Made by a program: the position numbers and the translations under genes
Part shown: piece by piece, positions 25,256 to 34,700 of the stretch
How positions within the stretch are numbered: position 1 is the first letter of the stretch
How the letters are laid out: the number at the start of each line of letters is the position of its first letter
Source of the DNA: Bacteroidota bacterium
GTDB taxonomy: Bacteria > Bacteroidota > Bacteroidia > Chitinophagales > BACL12
Reading direction: 5' to 3'
DNA length: 64,000 bases
NCBI GenBank assembly: GCA_016718035.1
Contig: JADKEK010000011.1
Span: 124,001-188,000 of the forward strand
Notes under the pieces: model-generated
Databases searched by the model: none
Seen by the model: only the letters and a program-made list of their open reading frames with translations
What the model was told of the DNA's origin: nothing

Positions 25256-26389
25256 ATGAGAAAAATACAGATGGTTGACCTGAGTACTCAGTATCAACAA
25301 ATTAAACAAGAAGTGGATGCCGGAATCCAGGAAGTAATTGATACCACTCAATTCATTAATGGAACGGCCACTAAAACCTTTGCCACAGCATTAAGCAATT
25401 ACCTTAATGTAAAACATGTAATACCATGTGCAAATGGTACCGATGCCTTACAAATCGCCCTTATGGCGCTTGATTTACAGGAAGGTGATGAGATTATAAC
25501 AATCCCTTTCACATTTGTCGCTACTGTTGAAGTTGTTGCATTACTCAAATTGGTGCCTGTTTTTGTCGATGTTGACCCTGATACCTTTAATATTGATGTT
25601 AATGCAATTGAGGCTAAAATTACACCAAGAACTAAAGCTATAATTCCTGTGCACCTGTTTGGACAAAGTGCAGATATGGAAAAAATTATGGCAATTGCTG
25701 CTAAACACAATATTGTGGTGATTGAAGATAATGCCCAGGCTATTGGCTGTGATTATACTTTTTCAGATGGCACAACTAAAAAAACCGGCACTATTGGTCA
25801 TATTGCAACAACCTCTTTTTACCCAACTAAAAATTTAGGCGCATACGGTGACGGCGGCGCATTGTTTACCAATGATGATGAGCTAGCAAAAAAAGTACGC
25901 ATTATTTGTGACCACGGCTCAGCTAAAAAATATTATTACGATTCTATTGGTGTAAATTCTCGTTTAGATAGTATGCAAGCGGCAATTTTAAATGCAAAAT
26001 TAAAACGCCTCGATACTTATAATGATAAACGTCAACAAGCTGCTGCACTTTATGATGCACAACTTGCTAATATTCCCGGAATTCAAATACCGGTGCGCGC
26101 ACAAAATGCGACCCACGTATTTCATCAATATACTATTCGAGTTGCCGAAAACAGAGACGCCTTAAAAGAACATCTAGGTGCTTTAGGTATACCTGCAATG
26201 ATTTACTATCCGGTGCCATTGCACATGAGTGATGCTTATGCTAGTTATGGATATGCTGCTGGTGATTTTCCAGTAAGTGAAAAAATTGCTCACGAAGTAT
26301 TGTCACTGCCCATGCATACTGAATTAGATGAAGAACAAATCCAGTTCATTTGTCAGGCAATTAAATCATTTATTACTGTACCGGCTTAA
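25256..26389 (+). CDS. DegT/DnrJ/EryC1-family sugar aminotransferase
   Basis: A 377-residue PLP-dependent sugar aminotransferase, the class that converts keto sugars bound to a nucleotide into amino sugars. Family features: opening MVDLSTQYQQIKQEVD, CANGTDALQIAL (phosphate site), VDVDPDTFNIDVN, VHLFGQSADM, IEDNAQAIGCD, and SFYPTKNLGAYGDGGAL, where the lysine after PT binds PLP. The C-terminal PVPLHMSDAYASYGY block is also typical. Its neighbour is a UDP-HexNAc 6-dehydrogenase-like enzyme, so the substrate may be a 3-keto uronic sugar as for WbpE; this is inference. It starts a six-gene operon. Confidence 0.9.
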   Translation: MRKIQMVDLSTQYQQIKQEVDAGIQEVIDTTQFINGTATKTFATALSNYLNVKHVIPCANGTDALQIALMALDLQEGDEIITIPFTFVATVEVVALLKLVPVFVDVDPDTFNIDVNAIEAKITPRTKAIIPVHLFGQSADMEKIMAIAAKHNIVVIEDNAQAIGCDYTFSDGTTKKTGTIGHIATTSFYPTKNLGAYGDGGALFTNDDELAKKVRIICDHGSAKKYYYDSIGVNSRLDSMQAAILNAKLKRLDTYNDKRQQAAALYDAQLANIPGIQIPVRAQNATHVFHQYTIRVAENRDALKEHLGALGIPAMIYYPVPLHMSDAYASYGYAAGDFPVSEKIAHEVLSLPMHTELDEEQIQFICQAIKSFITVPA

Positions 26390-26409
26390 TTTCAACAACT
26401 ATTATTTCC

Positions 26410-27699
26410 ATGTATCAACAACTGAGTAAAAAAAATACTAAAATTGCTGTAATTGGTTTGGGTTATGTAGGCCTGCCGATTGCATTGGAATTTGGTAGAA
26501 TTTTTTCAGTAATTGGCTTCGATATTAAAAAGGAAAGGGTTATTAGTTTAAATAATAAAATTGACCCTGATGGAGAAGTTCCGGCAACTGCTTTTGAAGG
26601 AAGTGATGTGCTATTTACCAATAATGTTGAAGATTTAAACGGATGTAGTTTTCATATCATTGCGGTTCCTACTCCTGTTGATGAACATAAAGTACCCGAT
26701 TTATCTTATTTAGAATCAGCCACAACAATTATTGCCAAAATTTTAAAGAAAGGCGATTATGTGGTGTATGAATCAACCGTTTTTCCAGGCTGTACTGAAG
26801 AAATTTGTTTGCCTATTCTTGAAAAACAATCAGGTTTATTGTTAAATCAGGATTTCAAAATTGGCTATTCACCTGAACGGATCAATCCGGGTGATACACA
26901 GTATACCTTGCGCAATGTAATTAAAATTGTTTCCGGTTCAGATGAGGAAGCACTTGAAAATATTGCTCAGATTTATAGTGCTATTGTGCAACCTGGTGTA
27001 TACCGAGCCTCATCCATTAAGGTAGCGGAAGCAGCTAAAATTTTGGAAAACACTCAACGTGATTTAAATATTGCGCTCATGAATGAGCTTTCATTAATTC
27101 TGGATAAAATGCAGGTAAATACTTACGAAGTAATTGAAGCAGCCGGAACTAAATGGAATTTTCACAAATATTATCCCGGATTAGTTGGTGGACATTGTAT
27201 AGGTGTTGACCCTTATTACCTTACCTATAAGTCCATGGAACTCGGATATGAACCTTATGTTATTTTAAGTGGCAGAAAGGTAAATGATAACATGGCATTT
27301 TATATTGCACGCAGATGTATGCAACAATTAATTGCCGCAGGTAAAAATCTTACAGATTCGAAAATTCTGGTAATGGGCTTAACATTTAAGGAAAATGTTA
27401 ACGATATCCGAAATTCTAAGGTCGCAGATTTAATCCATGAACTCAAGTCGTTTGGATTACATGTGGATGTTACCGACCCTAAAGCAGATAATAAAGAAAC
27501 AGAAAAAGAATACGGCTTTTCGCTTACAACAGTTAATGGAACAAAATACGATGCAATTATTTTAACTGTGCCTCATAAAGAATATATTGGCTTAGATGAG
27601 CGTTACTTCTTGTCGATAGCAAAAGAACAATGTTTGTTTATAGATATTAAGGGCGTATTTAGAAAAAAAATCACTCAATTAAATTACTGGAGTTTATAA
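26410..27699 (+). CDS. UDP-N-acetylhexosamine/UDP-glucose-type 6-dehydrogenase (TviB/WbpO-like)
   Basis: A 429-residue nucleotide-sugar dehydrogenase. The NAD-binding fold starts IAVIGLGYVGLPIALEFG. Further family signatures are IIAVPTPVDEHKVPDL, VVYESTVFPGCTEE, GYSPERINPGD, KVAEAAKILENTQRDLNI, and VGGHCIGVDPYYL with the catalytic cysteine in GGHCIG. It is closest in form to TviB/WbpO, which oxidise UDP-GlcNAc or UDP-GalNAc at C6, rather than to UDP-glucose dehydrogenase. The alternative is UDP-ManNAc dehydrogenase (WecC). It follows the aminotransferase by 20 bp and precedes rfbB by 2 bp. Confidence 0.88.
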   Translation: MYQQLSKKNTKIAVIGLGYVGLPIALEFGRIFSVIGFDIKKERVISLNNKIDPDGEVPATAFEGSDVLFTNNVEDLNGCSFHIIAVPTPVDEHKVPDLSYLESATTIIAKILKKGDYVVYESTVFPGCTEEICLPILEKQSGLLLNQDFKIGYSPERINPGDTQYTLRNVIKIVSGSDEEALENIAQIYSAIVQPGVYRASSIKVAEAAKILENTQRDLNIALMNELSLILDKMQVNTYEVIEAAGTKWNFHKYYPGLVGGHCIGVDPYYLTYKSMELGYEPYVILSGRKVNDNMAFYIARRCMQQLIAAGKNLTDSKILVMGLTFKENVNDIRNSKVADLIHELKSFGLHVDVTDPKADNKETEKEYGFSLTTVNGTKYDAIILTVPHKEYIGLDERYFLSIAKEQCLFIDIKGVFRKKITQLNYWSL

Positions 27700-27701
27700 C
27701 T

Positions 27702-28757
27702 ATGAAAAAGAATTTGCTTATTACCGGTGGAGCCGGATTTATCGGATCACATGTTGTGCGTTTATTTGTCAATAAATATCCGGATTACCATATTGTGAAT
27801 TTAGATAAACTTACCTATGCCGGTAATCTGAATAACCTGACCGACATTGAAAAGGCTTCAAACTATGAATTTGTAAAAGCTGATATCGTTGATGGTGATG
27901 CAATGGTGCAACTCTTTCAAAAATATCAGTTCGAAAAAGTTATTCATTTGGCTGCTGAAAGTCACGTAGACAGAAGTATCGCTAATCCAATAGAATTTGT
28001 TATTACCAATGTTGTGGGTACATGCAATTTATTAAATGCAGCACGCCATATTTGGAAAGATAATAGCGAAGGCAAATTATTTTATCATGTTTCTACTGAT
28101 GAAGTGTATGGAAGTTTAGGGGAAGAAGGATTTTTCACCGAGTCAACTCCGTATGACCCGCATAGTCCATATTCGGCCAGTAAAGCAAGCAGCGACCATT
28201 TTGTTCGTGCTTATCATGATACCTATAAATTGCCGGTTGTTATTTCTAATTGCAGTAATAATTATGGTTCATTCCAGTTTCCGGAAAAATTAATTCCACT
28301 GGCCATTAATAATATAAAAAATAATCGCCCGATACCTGTTTACGGCAAAGGCGAAAATGTTCGCGATTGGTTATGGGTTGATGATCATGCCAGAGCTATT
28401 GATGTTATCTTACATAAAGGCAAAATAGGGGAGACCTATAATATCGGTGGTTTTAATGAATGGAAAAATATCGACCTTATTCATGTATTGTGCAAAGTAA
28501 TGGATGAAAAATTGGGTCGCACACCCGGCACTTCAGCTAGCCTCATCACTTTTGTAACTGATCGTGCAGGCCACGATTTGCGTTATGCTATTGATGCAAC
28601 TAAATTAAATACTGAATTAGGTTGGCAGCCATCACTGCAGTTTGAAGAAGGTATTGCTAAAACGGTAGATTGGTATCTGGCGAATGAAGCATGGCTCAAC
28701 AATGTTACCAGTGGTGATTATAAAAAATATTACGATAATCAATACGCAGCAAGGTAA
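27702..28757 (+). CDS. rfbB: dTDP-glucose 4,6-dehydratase
   Basis: A 351-residue SDR-extended enzyme that turns dTDP-glucose into dTDP-4-keto-6-deoxyglucose. The Rossmann start is ITGGAGFIGSH, followed by LDKLTYAGNLNNL, HLAAESHVDRSI, YHVSTDEVYGSLG (with the conserved Thr, Asp and Glu of the active site), and SPYSASKASSDHF (YxxxK). The nucleotide-binding end is GENVRDWLWVDDHARAID and IGGFNEWKN. Length and order match RfbB/RmlB. Product feeds RfbC (29504) and RfbD (30072) towards dTDP-L-rhamnose. The first enzyme of that pathway, RfbA, is not in this operon. Confidence 0.95.
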   Translation: MKKNLLITGGAGFIGSHVVRLFVNKYPDYHIVNLDKLTYAGNLNNLTDIEKASNYEFVKADIVDGDAMVQLFQKYQFEKVIHLAAESHVDRSIANPIEFVITNVVGTCNLLNAARHIWKDNSEGKLFYHVSTDEVYGSLGEEGFFTESTPYDPHSPYSASKASSDHFVRAYHDTYKLPVVISNCSNNYGSFQFPEKLIPLAINNIKNNRPIPVYGKGENVRDWLWVDDHARAIDVILHKGKIGETYNIGGFNEWKNIDLIHVLCKVMDEKLGRTPGTSASLITFVTDRAGHDLRYAIDATKLNTELGWQPSLQFEEGIAKTVDWYLANEAWLNNVTSGDYKKYYDNQYAAR

Positions 28758-28759
28758 TC

Positions 28760-29497
28760 ATGTTGCTCTCATTATTTGGCAAATTATTTTCTAAAAAAGA
28801 TATCGTTGATTATTCGGTAATAAAAACAGATATGCATTCGCATCTCATTCCGGGAATTGACGATGGTGCCAAAGATGAACAAACTGCTTTGTTGATGATT
28901 GAGGGATTAAAAGCACTTGGGTTTACCCAATTAATTACAACCCCTCATATAATGAAATCTTATTTTGACAACAATGAACAGATAATTCAAAACGGGCAAC
29001 AAAATTTTAATGATAAATACCATACCAATGTTGTTGCTGCAGCCGAATATTTTGTTGATGAATCGTTTGTTGAAAAAATAAAAAACAACATGCCACTGTT
29101 GACATTTGGTGATAATTATGTGCTGATAGAAGTGAGCATGGGGGTTAAGGATAAACAATTGGAAGAAGCCGTTTTTGAACTTACCTCCCGAAATTATAAA
29201 CCAGTGCTGGCACATTGTGAACGCTATCCGTATATGTTTGAACACGGTAAATTAAATTATTACGAAAAATTAAAAGATGCTGATGTGTTATTACAGGTAA
29301 ACATCCGTTCTTTTTTGGGCCAATATGGAGAAATCCAGAAAAAAATTGCCAGAAAATTGGCTGTTAACGATATGATAGATTTTTTGGGAACTGATATTCA
29401 TAATGAATTGCAGTTGCCTATGCTTAAAGATGCTTTACAGGATGAATATGTGCAGCATTTGCTTAATAGTAATCAATTAAAAAACGCTTTATTATAA
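28760..29497 (+). CDS. PHP-type tyrosine phosphatase (CpsB/YwqE-like)
   Basis: A 245-residue PHP-superfamily phosphatase. The metal-binding motif TDMHSHLIPGIDDGAKD opens the fold (His-x-His), and the later metal ligands lie in LITTPHIM, VLAHCERYPYMF and FLGTDIHN. Bacterial members (CpsB, CapC, YwqE) dephosphorylate tyrosine-phosphorylated kinases that control capsule or exopolysaccharide chain length. Its place between rfbB (2 bp) and rfbC (6 bp) suggests control of polysaccharide assembly here. No matching tyrosine kinase (Wzc-like) gene is in the window. Confidence 0.88.
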   Translation: MLLSLFGKLFSKKDIVDYSVIKTDMHSHLIPGIDDGAKDEQTALLMIEGLKALGFTQLITTPHIMKSYFDNNEQIIQNGQQNFNDKYHTNVVAAAEYFVDESFVEKIKNNMPLLTFGDNYVLIEVSMGVKDKQLEEAVFELTSRNYKPVLAHCERYPYMFEHGKLNYYEKLKDADVLLQVNIRSFLGQYGEIQKKIARKLAVNDMIDFLGTDIHNELQLPMLKDALQDEYVQHLLNSNQLKNALL

Positions 29498-29503
29498 CTA
29501 TTT

Positions 29504-30058
29504 ATGCCATTTATAGACACCCCAATTCCAGGTTTATTTGTTTTTGAACCAAAAGTATTTGAAGATGCAAGAGGTTATTTTTTCGAATCTTTTAATGCTG
29601 CAGTTTTTAGTGAAAAAGGAATTAACGTAAATTTTGTTCAGGATAACCAAAGTAAATCTACATACGGTATTTTACGTGGATTACATTATCAGCTCGACCC
29701 ATTTGCACAAGCTAAACTGGTGCGTGTCATTAGTGGTGAAGTGTTGGATGTTGCGGTTGATGTGCGTAAAGGTTCACCAACATTTGGGCAACACTTTGGC
29801 ATTATTTTATCTGCTGAGAACAAAAAACAATTATATATACCACGAGGTTTTGCGCATGGATTTGTGGTATTAAGTGAAACTGCAGAGTTTTTTTATAAAT
29901 GCGACAATTTTTACAGCAAAGAACATGATGCCGGCATACTTTATAATGATGAAACATTAAACATTGACTGGAAAATTAATCCTGCCGATATTAAAGTGAG
30001 TGAGAAAGATGCCAATTTGCCAACTTTCCCGAATGCATTAAATAATTTCCAATATTAA
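29504..30058 (+). CDS. rfbC: dTDP-4-dehydrorhamnose 3,5-epimerase
   Basis: A 184-residue cupin-fold epimerase that inverts C3 and C5 of dTDP-4-keto-6-deoxyglucose. Features are VFEDARGYFFESFN, QDNQSKSTYGILRGLHYQ with the catalytic base H61, the substrate loop VDVRKGSPTFG, and YIPRGFAHGFVVLSE followed by EFFYKCDNFY (catalytic Tyr). Length is that of the active RmlC group. It lies 13 bp before the rfbD-cysQ fusion. Confidence 0.95.
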   Translation: MPFIDTPIPGLFVFEPKVFEDARGYFFESFNAAVFSEKGINVNFVQDNQSKSTYGILRGLHYQLDPFAQAKLVRVISGEVLDVAVDVRKGSPTFGQHFGIILSAENKKQLYIPRGFAHGFVVLSETAEFFYKCDNFYSKEHDAGILYNDETLNIDWKINPADIKVSEKDANLPTFPNALNNFQY

Positions 30059-30071
30059 TAAAACACACACA

Positions 30072-31715
30072 ATGAAAATTCTGGTAACAGGTTCTAAAGG
30101 TCAGCTAGGTAACGAAATTCAGGTGTTAAGTAAACGACATCCTCAGCATAATTATGTATTTGTAGATGTTGATGAATTGGATATTACCAATAATACGAGT
30201 GTTCAACAGTTTTTCGCACAACATCAGTTTGATGTTTGTATTAATTGCGCGGCTTATACTGCGGTAGACAAAGCAGAAGGTGATGATACAATGGCGGCGC
30301 TCATCAATGTAACCGGTGTTGAATATTTGGCTAATGCCTGCCAAAGAGCCGGCGCTGTGCTATTTCATATTTCTACCGATTTTGTTTTTGATGGCTCAGC
30401 AACCTCACCAATCGATGTGGCAACTTCAGTAAATCCTATTTCTGTTTACGGACAAACAAAAGCTGAAGGTGAATATCGTGCATTATCACTCAATCAAAAA
30501 ACGATATTAATCAGGACAAGCTGGGTTTACAGCACCTTCGGAAATAACTTTGTAAAAACAATGATTCGTTTGGGAAAAGAAAAACCTGAACTCGGTGTTG
30601 TGAACGACCAGGTTGGTTGTCCCACTTATGCAAAAGACCTGGCATGGGTGATTTTCGAGTTCATAAAAAAATTGCCGACAATAGAATATGGTATTTATCA
30701 TTTTTCTAATTCCGGGGTTACTTCTTGGTGTGGTTTTGCACAAAAAATTATGGAATTGTATGGCCTTAACTGTAAGGTTAATCCTATTACGACAGACCAA
30801 TATCCGACGCCCGCAAAACGCCCGAAATATTCGGTAATGAATTGCGATAAAACGATAAATACTTTACAAATAAATATCCCGCATTGGGAAAATGCATTGG
30901 AAGAATGCATACAACTATTAAAACAACAAGAAATGTTAGAACAGATTGACGTTAAAAAAATTATTGCGATTGCTGAAGCAGCAGGTAAAGAAATTATGCA
31001 AATTTATGATACTGACGATTTTGCAGTTACCGATAAAAGTGATAATTCACCATTAACCAAAGCCGACAAAGCAGGTAATGCAGTTATTGTTGCTGCATTA
31101 AAAGAGCAATATCCGCAAATTCCGATTATCAGCGAAGAAAATAAAATGATTGAATATGCTGACCGCAAAGACTGGAATTATTTCTGGTTAGTTGACCCGC
31201 TTGATGGCACTAAAGAATTTATTAAAAAGAATGGCGAGTTCACCGTAAACATCGCATTAGTTCGTAATGGCAAACCGGTATTAGGTGTTGTTGGCATTCC
31301 TGCTAAAAATCAAATGTATTACGCGGTAGAAAATAAAGGCGCTTATAAAATTGACGAAAACGGTGTGGAAACAAAATTGGTTGTTAATGAACCAAAAACT
31401 GATGAAATTGCATTAATTGGAAGCCGTTCACATCCATCACCTGAATTTGATGCATATTTAAAAGACATGGAAAGCAAATTTGCTACGGTAAATTTTGTTC
31501 CTGCAGGTAGTTCATTAAAATTTTGTTTAGTTGCAGAAGGCAAAGCTGATGTATATCCTCGTTTAGGACCAACCATGGAATGGGATACTGCAGCAGGTCA
31601 CGCTTTAGTATTAGAAGCCGGAGCCAGAGTAAAAGTTTATGGTCAGGAAATGGATTTACAATACAATAAAGAAAATTTATTAAATCCGTTTTTTATAGTG
31701 GAGAAAGCGAATTAA
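30072..31715 (+). CDS. fusion: dTDP-4-dehydrorhamnose reductase + 3'(2'),5'-bisphosphate nucleotidase
   Basis: A 547-residue protein made of two complete enzymes. Residues 1-287 are RfbD: GSKGQLGNEI (7-16), INCAAYTAVDKAE, STDFVFDG, SVYGQTKAEGEYR (Y126, K130), and a normal end (HWENALEECIQLLKQQE). It completes dTDP-L-rhamnose synthesis. Residues 288-547 begin with Met and form a full CysQ: IAIAEAAGKEIM, DNSPLTKADKAGN, IISEENKM, LVDPLDGTKEFI (metal site), FCLVAEGKADVYPR and TMEWDTAAGHALV. CysQ removes 3'-phosphate from PAP or PAPS in sulfate assimilation. The frame runs through without a stop and the junction is at about 30933. Either this is a real fusion or a small indel removed the stop. It ends the operon and overlaps the convergent 31693 gene by 23 bp. 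Confidence 0.9.
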   Translation: MKILVTGSKGQLGNEIQVLSKRHPQHNYVFVDVDELDITNNTSVQQFFAQHQFDVCINCAAYTAVDKAEGDDTMAALINVTGVEYLANACQRAGAVLFHISTDFVFDGSATSPIDVATSVNPISVYGQTKAEGEYRALSLNQKTILIRTSWVYSTFGNNFVKTMIRLGKEKPELGVVNDQVGCPTYAKDLAWVIFEFIKKLPTIEYGIYHFSNSGVTSWCGFAQKIMELYGLNCKVNPITTDQYPTPAKRPKYSVMNCDKTINTLQINIPHWENALEECIQLLKQQEMLEQIDVKKIIAIAEAAGKEIMQIYDTDDFAVTDKSDNSPLTKADKAGNAVIVAALKEQYPQIPIISEENKMIEYADRKDWNYFWLVDPLDGTKEFIKKNGEFTVNIALVRNGKPVLGVVGIPAKNQMYYAVENKGAYKIDENGVETKLVVNEPKTDEIALIGSRSHPSPEFDAYLKDMESKFATVNFVPAGSSLKFCLVAEGKADVYPRLGPTMEWDTAAGHALVLEAGARVKVYGQEMDLQYNKENLLNPFFIVEKAN

Positions 31716-34700
31716 TTACCTTTCGTTGTTTACCGTTTTCGGTAACAAATGTTATGAATCGTATAGTTGGAGTGAGGGAAATAAATCTCGAACGTTGAGA
31801 TAAATAACCGCTCCCATTATACGATTCTACTTTTTGGACACTTCCATTTTGATAGGTCACCAATGCGTATATTTCATCTTCCTGAAAATAACTGCTTTGT
31901 CCATTATCCCAACTAAATACATGCGTTTTACCATTGTTGATGGTGCCAACAATTAAGGGCTGATTTTTTTCACCACAAGCTATGGTAGTTAAAGCACGGG
32001 AATCGCCATCGCTCCAATATCCGCTTGTATTACTTCTTACTGCCTCAAAAGTGCAATCGCCTTTGCCTAATAATAATAACCCGGTGCCGGCATCATGACG
32101 CATAATTAAAATATCAGTCGTATAATAATTGCCATGCATTAAAATATCGGTAAAGCCATCTTTATTAAAATCGTCAACAACGCTGCCCATCATTACACTT
32201 ATTTGAGCATAAACAGGTAATGGTAAAATGTCGAATTTGCCATTACCTTTATTATGCATCACTACGCTTCTAAATTCATAAGCATATCTATGGATTGCAT
32301 CATTTAAAGCTTCACCAAAAATATCTGTTACAGTCGCCTTCCCATACCAATCCCAACTTGGCATTAGTTTACGGTAGGAGGGAACTTGTTCTAATAAACG
32401 CTCACGCAATTGAATTGGATATAATTGATCATGCTGGTAATGACAAAGAATTAAATCCTGTGTATTGTTGTTATCGAAATCAGAAAGAAAAGCCTCCATT
32501 GGTAAATTACGTCCATCAACTTCTGAAGGCGTATTCATATATCTCCTGTTAGTCCCGAAATTGCCTAATACATAATCGATATCACCATCATTATCAAAAT
32601 CGGAACCTTGAACACTTTGCCACCAACCATCTGTTTTTTCAGTATTTATTGTTGCTGAAATATTTTTAAATAATTTACCTGTATTTTCAAAAATGGTAAA
32701 TGGCATCCAGTCTCCGCATAATACTAAATCCATTTTATTGTCATTATTGTAATCGCTCCAAATTGCTGAAGTCACCATGCCAATTTCCAATAATTCAGGA
32801 GCAATTTGGGCTGTCACATCTGTAAATTTTCCTTTATCATTCCGCAAAATATAACTGCTTACCGGTTTTAAATAAGCGCCCGGGTATTGACGTCCTCCAA
32901 TAAATAAATCCATATCGCCATCAGCATCAAAATCACAGGCATTCACACTCGACTTTGGGGTATAACTTTGTGGAATAGATTGTTGCTGCAAAGTGAATTT
33001 TCCGGTGCCGTCATTCAGATATAAATAATCGGTGTAGCTTTTGTCATTAGCAGGAAATTCATTTCCACCTGCCGTGATGTATAAATCATTGTCCTTATCA
33101 TTATCAGCATCAAAAAATAATGCGCCACCATTGTCGGTTAACAATTTTGGTTCAGGTAATTGGTTCGGCGATAAAATAAATTTTTGTGGGGTTGTTTGTA
33201 AATAAAGTTTGCCAGGCTGACTAGCACTTCCACCAAAATATACATCATCCAATTGATTGCCATCAACATCGCCAACTGCAATACAAGGCCCTAAGACACT
33301 CATTTTATGAGGTAATAAAAATTCGCGTAAAAAGTCATCATTTTCGTTTTCCTTATGTTCGTAAGCTAATCCCGAAGATGTATTGTCGGCAAAAACCGGT
33401 GCCGGTTTTTCTTTTTTTGGTATGACTTGTTTTTTGGCGTTTTTATGCTCAATCGAAACTACCTGATTGGCAGTTATGTTTGTTAAAATTTGTTGATTTC
33501 CGTCAGGCCATTCTATTTCAATTCTTTCTACGGTACTGTTTTTCCCCAATCCAAAATGAATTAACTGCTCGGTAGTTGAAATATATCCTCTTACATTGGT
33601 GTGCTGCACATATTGCATCTCATCACCATAATAGATGCGCACCTTAGTGCCTAAACCATTAGTGTTTTTAGCATAACCAATAAGTTGAATATTGAGGTAA
33701 TTATTTGCCGTGATACTTGAAGCATTATTGCGATATAAAAACGGATGGTCATTAGCATTAGAACATACAATGTCAATATCACCATCCAAATCGAAATCCG
33801 CGGCAGCAGCACCATACGAAACTGAAGGATAATAAATTCCCCATTCATCACGTTTGTCGTCAAAAGTTAAATCCCCATTGTTTTTATAAATAAAATTAGG
33901 GTGATCCAACACATTTCTTGGAATTGAATTCACTAATTCATAATAAATAATACTGTCGCTAATCCTGCATGCTCTGCGCAGTTTGCTGTAAGTTTCTGTT
34001 TCATCCACATTAAAATCCTGCAGGTAACCGGTAGATATAAATAAATCTTTATATCCATCATTATCAAAATCAGTAAAAAACGGACTCCATGCCCAATCTG
34101 TAACACCAACACCTGCTGTGCGCGATATTTCAGAAAAGGTGCCATTGCCATTATTTAATTTTAATGAATTACCATGTTTCTGATAACCATATCCGGCATT
34201 TATTAAAGTTCTGATTATTTCAATTTGACTCGATACCTGAAATGTTTTGTAGGTATAATTTTCTTCCATTTCAATATCCGCATTAAAAATGTCAAGCAAA
34301 CCATCATTATCAATATCTGCAATATCGGTCCCCATTGAACTCACATCGTGTCGTTTAATTGCAGTTAATGAAACGTCACTAAATGTGCCATCGCCTTTAT
34401 TTAAATATAAGAAATCGTACATGCCAAAATCATTGGCTACATAAATATCCTGCCATCCATCTTCATTTACATCACCAACCGAACATGCAAGTCCGAAACC
34501 ATGATTATTTATCCCTGCTTCAAGATGCACATCTGTAAAGGTGCCATCGCCATTATTGCGGTATAATTTATTGCTTAAATTTTGTTGTGTTTCAATTTTT
34601 TGAAAATATACTGTCTTGAATTTATTGATAAAATCCATGGGATGCGTAACTAAATACATATCCAAATCTCCATCATTATCATAATCAAAAAAGTTGGCTG

